64,000 bases of DNA, from NCBI GenBank assembly GCA_026874595.1, contig CM049317.1, forward strand, positions 53,463,618 through 53,527,617, given 5' to 3'. This document shows positions 33,675-46,489 of the stretch, piece after piece. Source of the stretch: Sipunculus nudus. Its lineage: Eukaryota; Annelida; Sipuncula; Golfingiida; Sipunculidae. The notes below the pieces were generated by a model. It searched no databases, had not been told where the DNA came from, and saw nothing but the letters and a program-made list of their open reading frames with translations. Each line of letters starts with the position of its first letter. Position 1 is the first letter of the stretch. The translations under genes were made by a program, and so were the position numbers.

Positions 33675-36080
33675 CATTATTTTCTCTTTGACACATTTCA
33701 ATTATATTACAATTAAGTATAAGGTTGTAAAAAAATAAGGTATTAAGTTACCAGTTTATGTTCATTTAAAGCCTGTTAAGATATACTAAGCTCAGAAATG
33801 GGACCAAAGTCTTTTAATTCTAATCGTTAATACATTTCATTTTCAATATATAAATATTATTCTCTGAATATCAGGAAGCAATTACATTTACTATCTCACC
33901 CTGGCTAAAAGGTTGGGTGATATATTCCCCATCCCCATGTATTGACACTCCTGCATATTTTGGTGGTGATGAAACCTCACTTTGAGGTGAAGAAGGACTT
34001 CTCCAAAATTTCTTCTTATTTAGAAAATTTTAACAAATTCTTGCTTAAATGCTTTGGTTCTGATAATATAAGTTTACAAAACTTTCATTAAACACAGAAT
34101 TTATTTTTAACAGGAATGTTCTTTTAGAAAATCATTTTATGGTTGGATTAAAGGTTAATGTTCTTCCTTCCGCATTTACATCCTCATTCAGGAATGCTAT
34201 AGTCCGTTCTAGCACCCCTGTCCAAATGATTTTTCGCGATTATCTCCACATAAGACGAACTAGCCAAACAAAATTGGAACCATTGGCATAAAGAGTCAAA
34301 AGCGTCATTTTTTTTGTATCTTACCTACTCAAGATATAAATATCAATTACTTTACAGCCTGGTTGACATGTCTCATATATATCTATAGTTCATGGCGTCA
34401 CTAATGAGTGGCCATTGTTTATCCTTCTTGCATTTGGATATAAAGTTATGTGACATCACACTGAAGCGCGTGCACGCTAAGAATGCAAGTCTCGGAGTAA
34501 ACAGGCTTCGGCAACTCTTGGTTATTGGTCCCGTGAATGTTAATGCCTCTTTAGTACGTCACGTCTATCATGATGTCATTACTATTCCCTGATATACAAT
34601 TTCACAGAATAGTGGCAACATGTCGCTACAGAATAGACTAGTCACTCATACAATGGCTCTAAATTATTTACAGGAAATTGTCATAAGGTAGGCTATTATT
34701 TACATATAGTTAATACGCTTTTTCCTCTTTCTGCCCTATTGTCAAAAGTTTTAGCGTTCTTTGATTCGCAAAAAAATAGTCACGAAAAAAAACAGGCGGA
34801 ACGGCCTATTGTTCAAACGATGCCATCCATTCTCCTTCAATGCTGATTCTTGGTCGGTTAAAGTGGTCTATAACGAGCAAAAAGTACGAGAGTTCGGGCC
34901 AGAATTCCTGTAAAATACTTCCTGTAAGATATTTGGCAAATGGCGAATGAATAAAAAACTAATGCAAGGAAAACATTATTTCTGTAGGTTGGTTTTTAAA
35001 GGCACTTAGTACTTTAGCCTGGAAAAAAAGTAAATGCTAATTAAAGCAGGGCAATAGCAGCCAGTTGCCAAATGCCTTGCAGTGAGTTTGCCCAAACAGC
35101 GTAGAATCGACACACAGTATTGTTTTCACTACTCTGAATCAAGAAATTTTGAAATGGAGTTAAGGGTTGCTTCTTCTTCTAAATAAATAGGAGCGACATT
35201 CATCGGATTTTACGCTTGATGCTTGATACTTGTGTCAATGTGTTTAGGCTTTACACGCATACTGGTGAAATCGTAGTGTTTAAAGATATACTTTATTTCA
35301 GAATCATCTATACCACTTAGAAATGGATTCAGCTATACTTGTATATTGACAAGCTTATCCAGATTAATTTGAAACATTTGCTATGGATAGTTTAAAGTAA
35401 TTATACCGTTGAAATCATTGAAATCGTTTATGATAAATCTGTAAAATAACCTGATGTATATTTTAATAAAAGATTTCAATTTTATTTACACATAGCGGAA
35501 ATGTGCTCCAAAGCAAGTACACGTTCAAATGTGCTTATTAGGAATTAATCCATTAGACCAGGAAAGTAGGGTTGGTATCTGTAGAAACGTTATCTCTTTG
35601 ATACCGCTTTTATGATTGCCCTTTAGTTATAAAATATTACCTTTTTGTGATGAAAATTAGAGAACAGTAACCTTCTAACTCTCATATTCAAGATCAAACG
35701 GAAAAAAAATGCATGGAAATGGTAATATAGCATTAATCGAACACAACATGATGATCAAAAGGCCACAAACTCCAGCTGAACGGCAGGATTACATCTTTTG
35801 GTTGCAAAAATACCGAACACTGAACCTTAAGGCAGGGGGAAACACGAGTATACCGTATATGACTGTATAACGTCTATTGGTGACAGGTTGAGACTGCAGA
35901 TTCTTAATATAGTACTAATCCTTGCTTGAGGTATATGTTCCATCCCACTATACAAACTCTCGCCAAGTACAACTGGACGAGGACACAGGTGTCTATGTCT
36001 ATCTCTTTCTATACACCTGTGTACCTGACTAATTATGTACCTTACTTATTCCTCTTTATAGTACATCGCTATTACTTTCA
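33673..36080. other. AT-rich stretch without a recognisable gene
   Basis: No motif or frame stands out. The frame at 34392-34592 (66 codons, plus) starts ATGGCGTCACTAATGAG and is not recognised. No repeat matches within the window were noticed. Confidence 0.4.
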
Positions 36081-36084
36081 CAAA

Positions 36085-36300
36085 GAGTCAATTAATTACA
36101 GCTCTATTTTCGTAATGCAGCTTTTGTATCCTTGCCAATGCATATCATCAGACGGCACCTTGATGTTATCTTTGCAAGGAGTTTATTAATTAAAGCTCTA
36201 TTTTCCTAATGCAACAATTTTGTCCTTACCACCGCATATCATCGGCAGGCATCCTGTACTTCGATGTTACATTCACAAGGTGTTAATTGATTACATCTAA
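36085..36300. repeat. Tandem repeat, unit about 95 bp, 2.2 copies
   Basis: CACAAAGAGTCAATTAATTACAGCTCTATTTTCGTAATGCA...GCATATCATCAGACGGCA recurs after 94 bases as CAAGGAGTTTATTAATTAAAGCTCTATTTTCCTAATGCA...GCATATCATCGGCAGGCA, and a third partial start (CACAAGGTGTTAATTGATTACA) is at 36275. Confidence 0.75.
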
Positions 36301-36309
36301 ACACAACAT

Positions 36310-38100
36310 CAAGGTTCGTGTATCAAGATTTTAAGAGCTTATATCAGGGTATTTTAACTGAAATTAACACAAAATCATTCATTAACAGCATTCATGTTGA
36401 CCAATAGTCAAAGTAAAAAAAATGGTGAATGATACATCACCTAACATGTATATGATATATTTGAACTGAATAATAAAAGATAGTGCTTTTGGGGACGATA
36501 TCAGTCAAATTACCAAATAAATGTTATTAATATTTGTAATTCTAACTTTCATTAAAATTGCATATGACATAACTTTTTCAAACACCTGGGACTTTCATTC
36601 GAGTTATTTAGAATTGCAATCGATTAATAAGTCATAGACATTCAATAATATATATTATTATTGATGATATACGTTATGTTATTTAATTCTATCATATATT
36701 TATTCTTAACACTATGGTTGGCATAGTAGCATGTACATGCTATTTTTTTAGATTCCCTCTTAAAAAACAGTATTAAGATGATAGTATACTAATAAACACT
36801 ATCACACATAAAAAAATTGCAGAATGCGTCCGTTTCGGAATCAACTTGCTTCATGGCAATAAGAAAGTCAGAAAATAACTTGATATGACTACAATGGAAG
36901 GAGTATAACAACATAATTCTATTCAAAAAGCCGCAGTCAAGTTGTCAATACATGTTAAAACTGAGAACAAACTGACATCTATAGCAAAACAAAAGGTAGC
37001 CGTGTCGTAGTGGCTTATTCCCTGGTGGCCACATTCTTATAGATAACAATAGGATTCTAATGTGACCTCTGCATTCAGACATCTCAGAGAAGAGGAGACA
37101 CAAACACACAAACCCACAGACAGGACGAGTATGTAGAGTGCAGACAAAAGGTTACAAATTCTGTGAAATCAAAGTCCCATGTAGTCAATTATCTACATTT
37201 TTTCACTGTTAGTTAAACAGTTTACAATACTCAATTTTCATTTGCAATCAACAAAATAATTGGATATTATGGACTTCTTAAATTGACCAAACAAGTAAAA
37301 ATACGAAATGTTATACCATGTGACCTTGATGACCTTAAACATGACCTTCACATTCAAACTTTGCGACGGCTTCCGTGCACATCTTTTTCACCTCCTAACA
37401 CTGGAAAAATCACACGTGGATGCCTAAAAAATAATTCCAGAGGACTTTTCTGAGTTTGGCTTTGCCCACTCTAATACTTAACGTCAAACCACATTCTATA
37501 ACTGAACATGTAGAATCTTGATAGGCTCCATACACCTGATGATAACATAAATTACACATAATTGACACTTTATTAATTAAAATTCATTATTTATTTTTTA
37601 CATATAATTAGGTATGCATAAACCATTCCGTCAGAAACCAGTCCAAATACTACCTTCAAACGTTTATATTTTTCAGAGAAAAACGAGAAATATCCGCGCA
37701 TAGTGGTCTTCCGGTTTATATATACTCCACAGTTAAGACAGATATATGAACCATGAAAAAAAATGAATTTCACAGAAATTGTTGATATATGCACATCTTC
37801 AGCAAATTGGCAGTTGATGTTCTGCAATGCTACTGGATCACGCCAATAAACACAGCTCTCCATTTGCATTTAATATCCAATAAGTAAAAAAAACCTTTAA
37901 ATAAACATATAAATTTTGTCAAAAATAATGGGCCTTGTTTCTTGAGAAAATGTAATGGTGACAATCCATATGAGAACAAACAGAAGCTACCCCCCCCCCC
38001 CCCCCCCCCACAATAAAAGCAACCTGGTCAAAAACTGAGAACATCCTCCCGCACCAGGCAAGGACTAAATCCTTCTCCAACGATATCATAAATGTCTTCA
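36310..38100. other. No recognisable gene; C-run at 37989-38009
   Basis: AT-rich sequence. A minus-strand frame at 37591-37869 (92 codons, containing CGVYINRKTT) is not recognised. A run of about 20 C lies at 37989-38009. Confidence 0.4.
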
Positions 38101-38104
38101 CTTT

Positions 38105-38770
38105 CACCACACATTCTATAGCATATATTTTCATCATATAACAATGATTTTTGCTCAGTACTTTTTATGCATAATTTACTATGGATTTAAAAATAAAAAA
38201 CGGGTTTCTAAGTTTAAAAATATAAAATAAATGAAATCAACCCCAAAAAGTGGTGGGGACTTTACCAAGCCCCCCCCCCCTACACACCTTATCAACTGCG
38301 CATTTCGAATAAAATTATGGATAAAACTATTCGCCCACATGGCTGTAGGCGTATACACCTGCCGTGATATCTTATTATAAAACACATTATATAATACATA
38401 CAAGTAGTTCAGCGGTTCTTTTTTTCTAGGTTCTTCTCAAATGGAGCAAATAAACAGTCTTTAAAACAGTCTCCACGAATCTGTACATATGAACACTTAA
38501 GCACAAAGTTAATATAACTTGAACCAGTACACGGGTATGGCTTTCGTAATGCCTGTCTCGTAATTAGCTTACAATAGATCAAGAACATTGATTATTGGAT
38601 TACGTAGGAGGTTAGGTATATGATACCGGATGTAGTTTGTTAAGAAGATATATTTTATTAGTTAGAGATGTCTTTGCGTGTTTGCTACAGTGGGCGCTGT
38701 AATATAAGCACATGTAAAAAGTCTAAGGATGGACTGGAAATTCCTGATGACATTTTATGTTAATTTGTGG
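38105..38770. repeat. Tandem array at 38-40.6 kb, copy 1 (shorter)
   Basis: First of three copies. Shared landmarks: ACATTCTATA...TATTTTCATCAT (38110), a C-run (38270), TTTCGAATAAAATTATGGATAAAACTAT (38303), a hairpin ending GCTGTAGGCGTATACACC, AAACAGTCTCCAC (38470), GGCTTTCGTAATGCCTGTCTCGTAAT (38540) and GGGCGCTGTAATATAAGCAC (38693). It lacks about 300 bases present in copy 2, between the TATTTTCATCAT and C-run landmarks. Confidence 0.9.
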
Positions 38771-39740
38771 AACATTCTATATAATATATTTTCATCATAC
38801 AAAAAAAAAAGCTCACTTTACGGTACTTTGTTATGTGTAATACTTAAGATTCAAACATAAAATAAACGGATTAACATTAAGGGCAATGCAATGATGTTAT
38901 TGACATATGATAAACCCTAATTTTTACTCATCATGAGATGTATAATGATTATTTAGGATAATACTGACGCAACTATAAACCCCATGATGGAATTATTTGT
39001 AAATTTGGCGGAGATTCCTCCCCCCCCCCCCCCGGCCGAAAATGTCCCATTCAAGCAGCTGTATGTAGGTTTGACATGTTTAATTTGAGATAACATTTTA
39101 TGAAAATTAATGAATGATATTGAACTTGTCCTTAGCAAGAAGTGCACGATGTGATAGGTTTTGTGATTTCATGCAGATTCCATGCGTATCATATAACACA
39201 TCTATCCTTTATAATTAACGGAGGGAAATAGACATATATTAACTACTCATTTCGAATAAAATTAAGGATAAAACTATACGCCTACACAGCTGTAGGCGTA
39301 TACACCTGTCGTGATACCTTATTATTATTTTAAAGAAAAACCTTATATAAAGCATACAAGTAGTTCAGCGGGGGTTTTCTGGGATCTTCTGAAATGGAGC
39401 AAATAAACAGTCTCTAAAACAGTCTCCACTAATCTGTACACGAGACCACCTTAGCATTTTGACATAACTTTAACCAATACACAGACATGGCTTTCGTGAT
39501 GTCTTTCTCGTAATAAGCTTACGATAGATCAAGAGCATTGATTTCTGGATTATACGTAGGAGGTGAGGTATTAATACAGGACGTAGTTTATTTAGAAAAT
39601 ATATTGTATTAATTAGAGATGTCTTTGCGTGTGAGCTATCATGTTCTGATGCAACATCGTTCTACAGGTGGCGCTGTGATATAAGCACCTATTATAATTG
39701 TAACTGTTGACCGGAAATCTGACATATAAAGGTCATTTGG
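38771..39740. repeat. Tandem array copy 2
   Basis: Same landmarks at 38788, 39019-39034 (C-run), 39250, 39415, 39490 and 39670. It contains the perfect form of the conserved hairpin at 39275-39302: arms TATACGCCTACA and TGTAGGCGTATA around CAGC. Confidence 0.9.
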
Positions 39741-40625
39741 GGAATATTCTATATTTTATATTTTCATCATACAACAATGATTTTAGCTCAGTTAACTGTA
39801 CTTTGTTATGCAAAATTTACCATGGATATAAACATACAAAACGGACTCACATTTACGACAATGCAATGATGGAATTGACATATGATAACGCCTAATATTT
39901 TTCTCATCATTTGATATATAATGATTATTAAGGATAATATTGAAGCAACTATAAACCTACTGATGGAATTATTTTTAAATTTAAAAATACAAAAAAATGG
40001 TAATCAACCCTAAAATGTGGCTGGATTTCCTCCCCCCACCCCCACCCCCGGCCTAAAATACCCCATTCAATCAGCTGTATGTAGGTTTAACATATTTAAT
40101 TTGAGATAGTATTTAATGAAAATTCATGCGTGATATTGAACTTGCCGTTTGCAATAAAATTAAGGATAAAACTATACGTCCACATAGCTGTAGGCGTATA
40201 CCCTGCCTTGATATCTTATTATTAAAACACGTTATATAATGCATACAAATAGTTCAGCGTGTTTATCTAGATTCTTCTGATACTGAGCAAGTAAACAGTC
40301 TCTAAAACAGTCTCCACTTATCTGTACACGAGACCACCTTAGCATTTTTACATAACTTGAACCAATACATGGACATGGCTTTCATAATGTCTGTCTCGTA
40401 AATAGCTTACAATAGATGGAGAGCATTGAGTACTGGATTATACGTAGGAGGTGAGGTATGTGATACAGGATGCAGTTTATTTAGAGGATATTTTGTATCA
40501 GTTAGAAGAGGTCTTTGCGTGTGGGCTATATTTTTCTGATGCCACATTGTGCTAAAGGGGGCGCTGTAATATAAGCACCTATCATTATTGTAACTGTTTT
40601 CTAATGACATATAAAGGTCATTTAG
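39741..40625. repeat. Tandem array copy 3
   Basis: Same landmarks at 39759, 40031-40050 (CCCCCCACCCCCACCCCC, an interrupted C-run), 40155, 40315, 40378 and 40560. It ends at ATATAAAGGTCATTTAG, the same point where copy 2 joins copy 3, which shows head-to-tail duplication. Confidence 0.9.
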
Positions 40626-42012
40626 TGCGCGCGTTGGTGCACAGAGTTGAGATATTGCGCTTTGTGTGTGATTGCATTAAATTAAATTAGGAAAATAAAT
40701 GATTCACTCGCAACGCAGGGGGTTTTAATTCCTTTATTTGATAACGCTTTAGTGATAATTATTCATTCCCAAGTAAGAGGCGCAAAGTAAATGTCAATTA
40801 CCACTTATTGATGTACGCGAATGACAAATTAATACGGTATTGAGAAACAGGATTCAGGTTCTCAGGAGCAGTAGAAGATGGAAATGATGGAAGGTTATCA
40901 CAGTTGGAATCATATCTTCAGTATCATTATGTGCGCAAAAAGAAATCATGGGCTCAGTTATACCAGCTTTTACGAAAACTGTTTTTTTTTACTGATATTC
41001 TAAAGAACCAAATGTAAAACTGTTTTCAGATACATCAATACAACCAAACTATGAACTATAAACTTCTTTTTTACATCGATTGTACACTTAGTTATAGTAA
41101 TAATACAACTCCCTATTCATGACTTGGATGATGGCTTTCGGTAGTCTGTAAGAATGGGAGAAACCGGATTATCCGGAGAAAACCATCGACCGTTGACGGT
41201 CTGCTACAAGCCACTCTCACAGCAACGCCGGGATCGACCCCGGGTCGCAAGCACACAGAGCCAAGCGTTTAACCATCCCACTGTTCGAATGCTAGAAGAA
41301 AATTTTCCAGTCGCTGCAGTAGTTTCAGCATAATAATGAGATGGATACCATCGTGACGATAGTAGGAAAATTTTGTGGGTAGTTAGAAGTCACAGAATGT
41401 GATATTGAATCATTTACATCTGTGTTTCGAAAATAAAATACTGGAATCTCAGCTTCTAAAGCCTTCAAAACAAGGGTCATATCACGATATTTTTAACTAA
41501 CTAGACACTCCGTAGTTCCCATACCTCCGCCAGGGTTATTCATAAATATATCCTGTGTGGAGAACGCTCCTGCCCGCGACCGGCAACAGCTTTTGCAATA
41601 CGCAATCTTACCAGAGTATCAGATAACCGGAGCGTTTGCGCAGCAGGGTTTCGATCAGTATCGGTCAATAGTTGTCCCTGCAAAACACCCTCTAATGGGG
41701 CTAATACCATAACCGTTCGGGCTAAAAACTTCTAATTTTTCATACCTTTATGTTTTGGCAAAATATTTTTGGAATTAGGCCACCATGTCTTTTTCTGTAA
41801 TCAAAAAAAATTTAGAACCTACATCATCTAAATGAACAAACCCTGGCAAATCTGTTTATATATTCTTTGTTTATCCCATCATTTGCACAGGGTTTTTATA
41901 TATTGTTCGCCCCAAACCTAGTAACATACCACATTCTGGTATTACGAAATAAATTTGCACTTAGTCCAGAAACGCACCTTAATGTTCTTTCATATTCATA
42001 TTTTCTTCATAT
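40626..42012. other. No recognisable gene; interspersed-repeat tail at 41130-41290
   Basis: 41150-41285 reads GAAACCGGATTATCCGGAGAAAACC, CACTCTCACAGCAACGCCGGGATCGACCCCGGGTCGC and GCGTTTAACCATCCCACTGTT, the style of a widespread tRNA- or LINE-tail-like repeat fragment with a B-box-like GGATCGACCCC. 41560-41690 is a GC-richer patch with no assigned role. Confidence 0.4.
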
Positions 42013-42846
42013 TGTTACAGGTGTCTCTTTTATTGAGCGCTGTTGACATTCTGTTTCGTTTTATGGTCAAGCCCTGGGCGTCAACTGCAATGGCGTGTAG
42101 AGACACAGCGCTCGGTGTAATCCGTACTGGGTGAACGATGGCGTGTAAAGACACAGCGCTCGTGCAAATCCGGAATTTTCTGGGCTGTTCGCGCTCTATG
42201 AGCGCGTGTCCTGTATTGTTCCTTGGGCGCGTGTGTATTATGTATTGTTGTGTTCTTTGGATTGTTCGTGAAATAGAAGTTTATAGGCTCTGGGGTGAGA
42301 AGAGTTAAATTGGAGGGCTGTGTTAAGAGCAAAGACGAGAGAGATAAATATTCCAGCGGACACGGAAGAGTGTGAGTCAGTTTGTGGACCTTTCCGTTAA
42401 TTGTAGCAGTTATCGATCTTCTTCGAAATTTGTAACGGATTTTGTATAGTCTTCAGTTTGCCTTTGGAATTACTACCAGAACTTTTTGTTCAATTACGGA
42501 TTACAACAGATTGATTTCGGGATTGAATTGGACTATTATTCTCTAATAAGATTAACGTGAACTGTTCATCTGGATTATATATTTTAAAGGACTTGTTCAG
42601 CTGTGACAGTGGTGGTATCCAGAAAAGCCTAGGTTCCGGACACTCTGGTACTGTACACTTTATTTATTATTCTGTGTAATTGTATTGATTTACTGTTATA
42701 CTGTTGTTATACTCTGTAATTGTATTGATTTTGTGTATTGTAATGTTAGGTTTGTTTTATAAATAAATTATAATAATTTGATTACAAAAAACAACACTGA
42801 CTTCTTTATTCATTCCCATGGACATTTAACGCTGCCTAGTGTTACA
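42013..42846 (+). mobile_element. Candidate solo LTR of a Gypsy-type retrotransposon
   Basis: An 834-base block beginning TGTTACAGGTGTCTC and ending GCCTAGTGTTACA (TG...CA ends). It contains an internal duplication of GGCGTGTARAGACACAGCGCTCG (42091 and 42139), a TATA-like AGATAAATATTCC near 42342 and an AATAAA polyadenylation signal near 42757 in an AT-rich 3' part, the layout of an LTR (promoter, then poly-A signal). No primer binding site, polypurine tract or pol frame flanks it, hence solo. The first 25 bases recur at 49153. No target duplication was confirmed. Confidence 0.5.
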
Positions 42847-43219
42847 GAATCTGATTTTTATCTATCTCCGTAACAAAATTTGTGCTCGTCACGACTACGT
42901 GATTTGTTGTTATAAGGTTCCGTAACATAAAAGCATGCAGATAATTGAAGGGATATCTTTTCCCTCTTAGTATACATGACTCTCATCTGCCTTATATTAC
43001 AGAATATGAAGATTTTTTTTATTATTAACAATCCTACTGGAAACCGCTCATTTACCCGGATCCGTGTGCGGATCCGCCCATAAAGCAAATTGACCTTCCC
43101 CGTCCCATGCTCAACCTTTTACAAAGGTTTATGCAAATCAGTTCAATAGATTTACTTCGTATAAGACTTCTTAAAGACGAACAAACTGAAAACAGCAAAC
43201 ACGGTTGAAAACACAGCCT

Positions 43220-43540
43220 CCTTGGCTGAGGTATTTATAATAGGACCCCCTGGTTTGGATCAAGCTGAGACGACTAGCCATCCAGCTAACTAGCGGGTTG
43301 GACCGGTCAGTCTGTGAAGTCCGTGCTTGTTGCGCACCGCTTTGATCTAATAAGTGTCAGTGGACGCTGTGAATGTTTCGGGTCTGAGCACTTCTGTTAT
43401 TCTTTCAGCGGGAATAATCCCGAGATGCTTCGACGGAGCTCTGTATCTCCTGCCAGTGAAACGGTTTCAGAAGATTCAAAGGTAATATATCATATACACA
43501 CGCACACATTCAGTCAATTCCATTTATGATCTAAAATACT
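43220..43540 (+). CDS. Possible first exon of an unrecognised gene (weak)
   Basis: A TATA-like GGTATTTATAATAGG at 43229-43243 precedes a more balanced-GC stretch. An ATG at 43424 opens MLRRSSVSPASETVSEDSK and ends at a good splice-donor-like AAAGGTAATATA (43479-43490). A longer frame from 43314 (MKSVLVAHRFDLISVSG) includes it in frame. No domain is recognised. The downstream exon-like stretch does not join in frame, so this may be chance. Confidence 0.25.
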
Positions 43541-43718
43541 GATATTAAACCAGGTTAATGGCTGATTCCATTTTGATATTTGTATCCATTTAGTTAGGGA
43601 TGCATTCGTAGTTCACATCCCCGGGTTTTTCTCTTTTGCATCCACCATGAGGGTATACGTTATTTCCCGTTCATGTTTGTGTTTGTTAACAAATTAACTT
43701 ACGCACTCATGATATTAT

Positions 43719-43975
43719 AGCATTGCGGGAATGGCTAAGGAAGAATCGATTAGATTATGGTTTGGATCCGCAACATGATCCGGGATACAAAAAGGAATAC
43801 ATGAATATTCAAAAGTGCAGAGTCACCTATGCACAAATAAACCTGGTAATTTTAGCCGAATCGGTACTAGGTGAAAGCAAACACAAGTTGGAGAAATTTC
43901 TGCACGAATCAACCTGGGATAATGGGCCTAACAGGATAATGGGCCTAACAGGAGAATGTCAGCACGAATTGTAGA
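43719..43975 (+). CDS. Possible coding exon of an unrecognised gene (weak)
   Basis: After an acceptor-like ATATTATAG the frame reads LREWLRKNRLDYGLDPQHD and then PGYKKEYMNIQKCRVTYAQI, with a protein-like charged composition, ending at a donor-like CCTGGTAATTTTAG (43842) or at a stop at 43972. I do not recognise the family. Joining it to the 43424 start by the visible GT/AG sites would need phase 1, while the upstream exon ends in phase 0. Direct in-frame tandem words (GGGCCTAACAGGA, 43923 and 43942) lie near the end. Confidence 0.25.
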
Positions 43976-43979
43976 GTTT

Positions 43980-45040
43980 ATTCCAATAAGAATGGCCCTC
44001 ATGGCGGAGGCAAGCCCATAAGCATGGACTCCTCAGTTGCTTTTCTAAGTGACTGGCGCAATGTGGAGTCCATAGATTGCCCCTGCAGGTAACTGCGATT
44101 ATAACACTCCATACACAACTATGGTATTTAACGTATTTCCATCGCTTAATGTTTAGTACATCTGTGTGAATTGTATATCTGACCACTGAAAAACATAACT
44201 GTTCTATTCATACCACTATTTTGCGCCCAAGAAGTGAAAATATGTACACAATAATAAACAGACCTGATGCATTGTACAGGACCGCCTTCAAATGCAATGT
44301 TAATGTATCAATTCTCTATGGACAAATAAATCGGTTTTAAATGTTACAGGTGCTTCATGCTTTCCAGAATGGTTATTTTTTATTACAGGCCCACTAAAAG
44401 TTGTCTTGCGTAGCAGTCTTTAATCGCTGCATACTACGACCAAAAAATGGTCTGTTGTCATAACTTATCCAGGATTTCACTCTGATTATATAATCAATCA
44501 TTGACCCAATAGCTATTAATGTAACGATGCGATAATGACGTGAAAAAGATTCCATTTCTACATAACCCTAAAATATCTGACACAGATCATTTTCCATCTG
44601 GACGCGCCATATTGTAATATGACGCACTGAAATTTTGGACTGTGCGTTCAGGACTCTTCCCTTTTTTCATATTAAAAGCCCTGATTATTAGAAGTTTTTA
44701 CAACTCACATACTGGCGTTCCACAGGCAGCTCAGAATAAGGTCATGCTACCGGAGACGTTCGTCGTGTCAATTAATCAATATTTGAAGGAGATTGACTAT
44801 AGATATGTAATATGGTATATTTGATTCTCTTGCTCCAATGACCAGCATTTCCGCGTTGGACGCTTGCACTCACAGAACCGTGCGTCCGAGTGAGATTTTA
44901 CGCGTCACATATACGCGGTTTTTGCAGGGGAGCAGGCCAAGGTCACTTTATTGAAGAGGGCATTGCAAATAATTTTTGCCCCCTCCTAACTTTTTAAGAG
45001 AATAACATTTAGGTTGATGAAATTTCGTCATTCAGACGGA
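43980..45040. other. No firm gene
   Basis: A stretch at 44730-44807 after TTCCACAG reads AAQNKVMLPETFVVSINQYL, exon-like but unsupported by a domain. A donor-like CTGCAGGTAACTG is at 44082-44094. Nothing else is recognised. Confidence 0.3.
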
Positions 45041-45049
45041 TGAATCGAG

Positions 45050-46170
45050 GCAAATCACTTTTGGTCTCACAGTATCGAATGGCTCCTTCAAAAAGAATAA
45101 CAAATGCAGTATTAATGTTTTTATGTGCTCATTTCAAGACTATGCTTGAAACTTGTTTCCTGTGGTGAATCTCCTGATACATTATGACACTATAGGAAAC
45201 ATGTCTCATAACTTGACTCCATATTAAAACATGTTTCTTTTATAGTCATGTTTCATTTAAAACATAAAAAGGAGCTTTTATTTCTTAAACATTTTTTTAA
45301 CAGCCATTCAATTTAAAGCATGTTTCATTTCTAGAAACATGTGTGAAACTTGAGGCATGTTCAACATATTTCGAAAATTGGGACAAGTAATGTTTTACAT
45401 GGAAACTTGAAATATTTTAAGCTTTTACAATGAAGTAAAAAACCTTGTGTCGAGCTCACTTAAATCGAATGACCTGCTTTTGTTGAAATGTCATGCTCGA
45501 AGTTCCAAGTTAAATTATAACCATAAAAGAACCCGCTTGTTCAACATTGGACCAGTCTTTTTCGTACTTTCTGTCGACTTCGATGAAAAGTTTAACGGTA
45601 TAAGCTGCCTCGCTATTTAGTTACAATTCAATGTATTTTTTAAACTTTAAAAAACAAATGCGAGGACGGCATTTTGTTGTAGATAATTAAAATATTAAAA
45701 AAGAAAGGATTGTTTCAAAATAGTCCAGTAGATATCAAATCCAGACTTCGACTTTAACAACAACGTTTGGTCGCATGTTAAACTGCAATGGACGTTTGAG
45801 TTTCATTATTGCTGCAGCCCGCTCATAGTTGTGATTAGAGTGGGCCTGTCTGAAAAAATTGTAAAACCTACACTGACTTAGTTAAGAACATGATTTGTTT
45901 CCATGTTATTGACTTTCGCCTTGTTTTCACCTGTGGACATGATATTTCAACAACCATTTTAAAATATATAATAAAAAAACACTTTCAAGCGAAAGGTAAA
46001 ATAGTCATTGAAGTTATAAAAAAAAAACCACCGCTCGCCCACAATTTCCGGTGCAGATGCTCCGTGTGTGTTTTTTTTTTAATTCCTAGTCCGTTAGTTG
46101 TATTTTGAAAGTGTATATAAAATTCTTGGTCTTACCTGCCCACGTTTTCCGGGTTATTATTTATTGGTTC
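45050..46170 (+). repeat. Direct repeat with CATG palindromes, copy 1
   Basis: Matches 46830-47880 in order: GGCTCCTTCAAAAAG, AAATGCAGTATTAATG, TGTTTCCTGTGGTGAATCTCCTGA, ACTTGACTCCATATTAAAACATG, CTTGTGTCGAGCTCACTTAAATCGAATGACC, CATGCTCGAAGTTC, GATATTTCAACAACCATTTTAAAATATA and TTTCCGGTGCAGATG. It contains half-site-like palindromes such as GAAACATGTCTC (45201), AAAACATGTTTC (45226) and AGGCATGTTC (45353). Confidence 0.8.
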
Positions 46171-46489
46171 CAATATCAGACAAGATATATTTTAATATAG
46201 GATATATTTATATATATTACTGAAGTAATCCTGAGATGGTAAGACCCCCGCTTTACCGATATACAAAGAGCTTGAATAATGATCAATGCATAGGTGATTA
46301 TATATGTAAAATGATACATGAACTACTTTTGCTGGAGAGTTTAGTTAGCATAACACTCGCTCACAAGTTATCTCCCATGTTAACCTTCTGAAACAACGCT
46401 ATTGCGGTCTTATCGCGGTCTTATTTTCTTGCGAATTATGATAATTATGCCTGGTGTTCTTTCATTTTCTACTTTTTAAAGTATTTATT

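Noticed and set aside
42013-42846. Full-length LTR retrotransposon with internal genes
   Set aside because: No primer binding site, protease, integrase or LTR-type reverse transcriptase is visible within several kilobases on either side.
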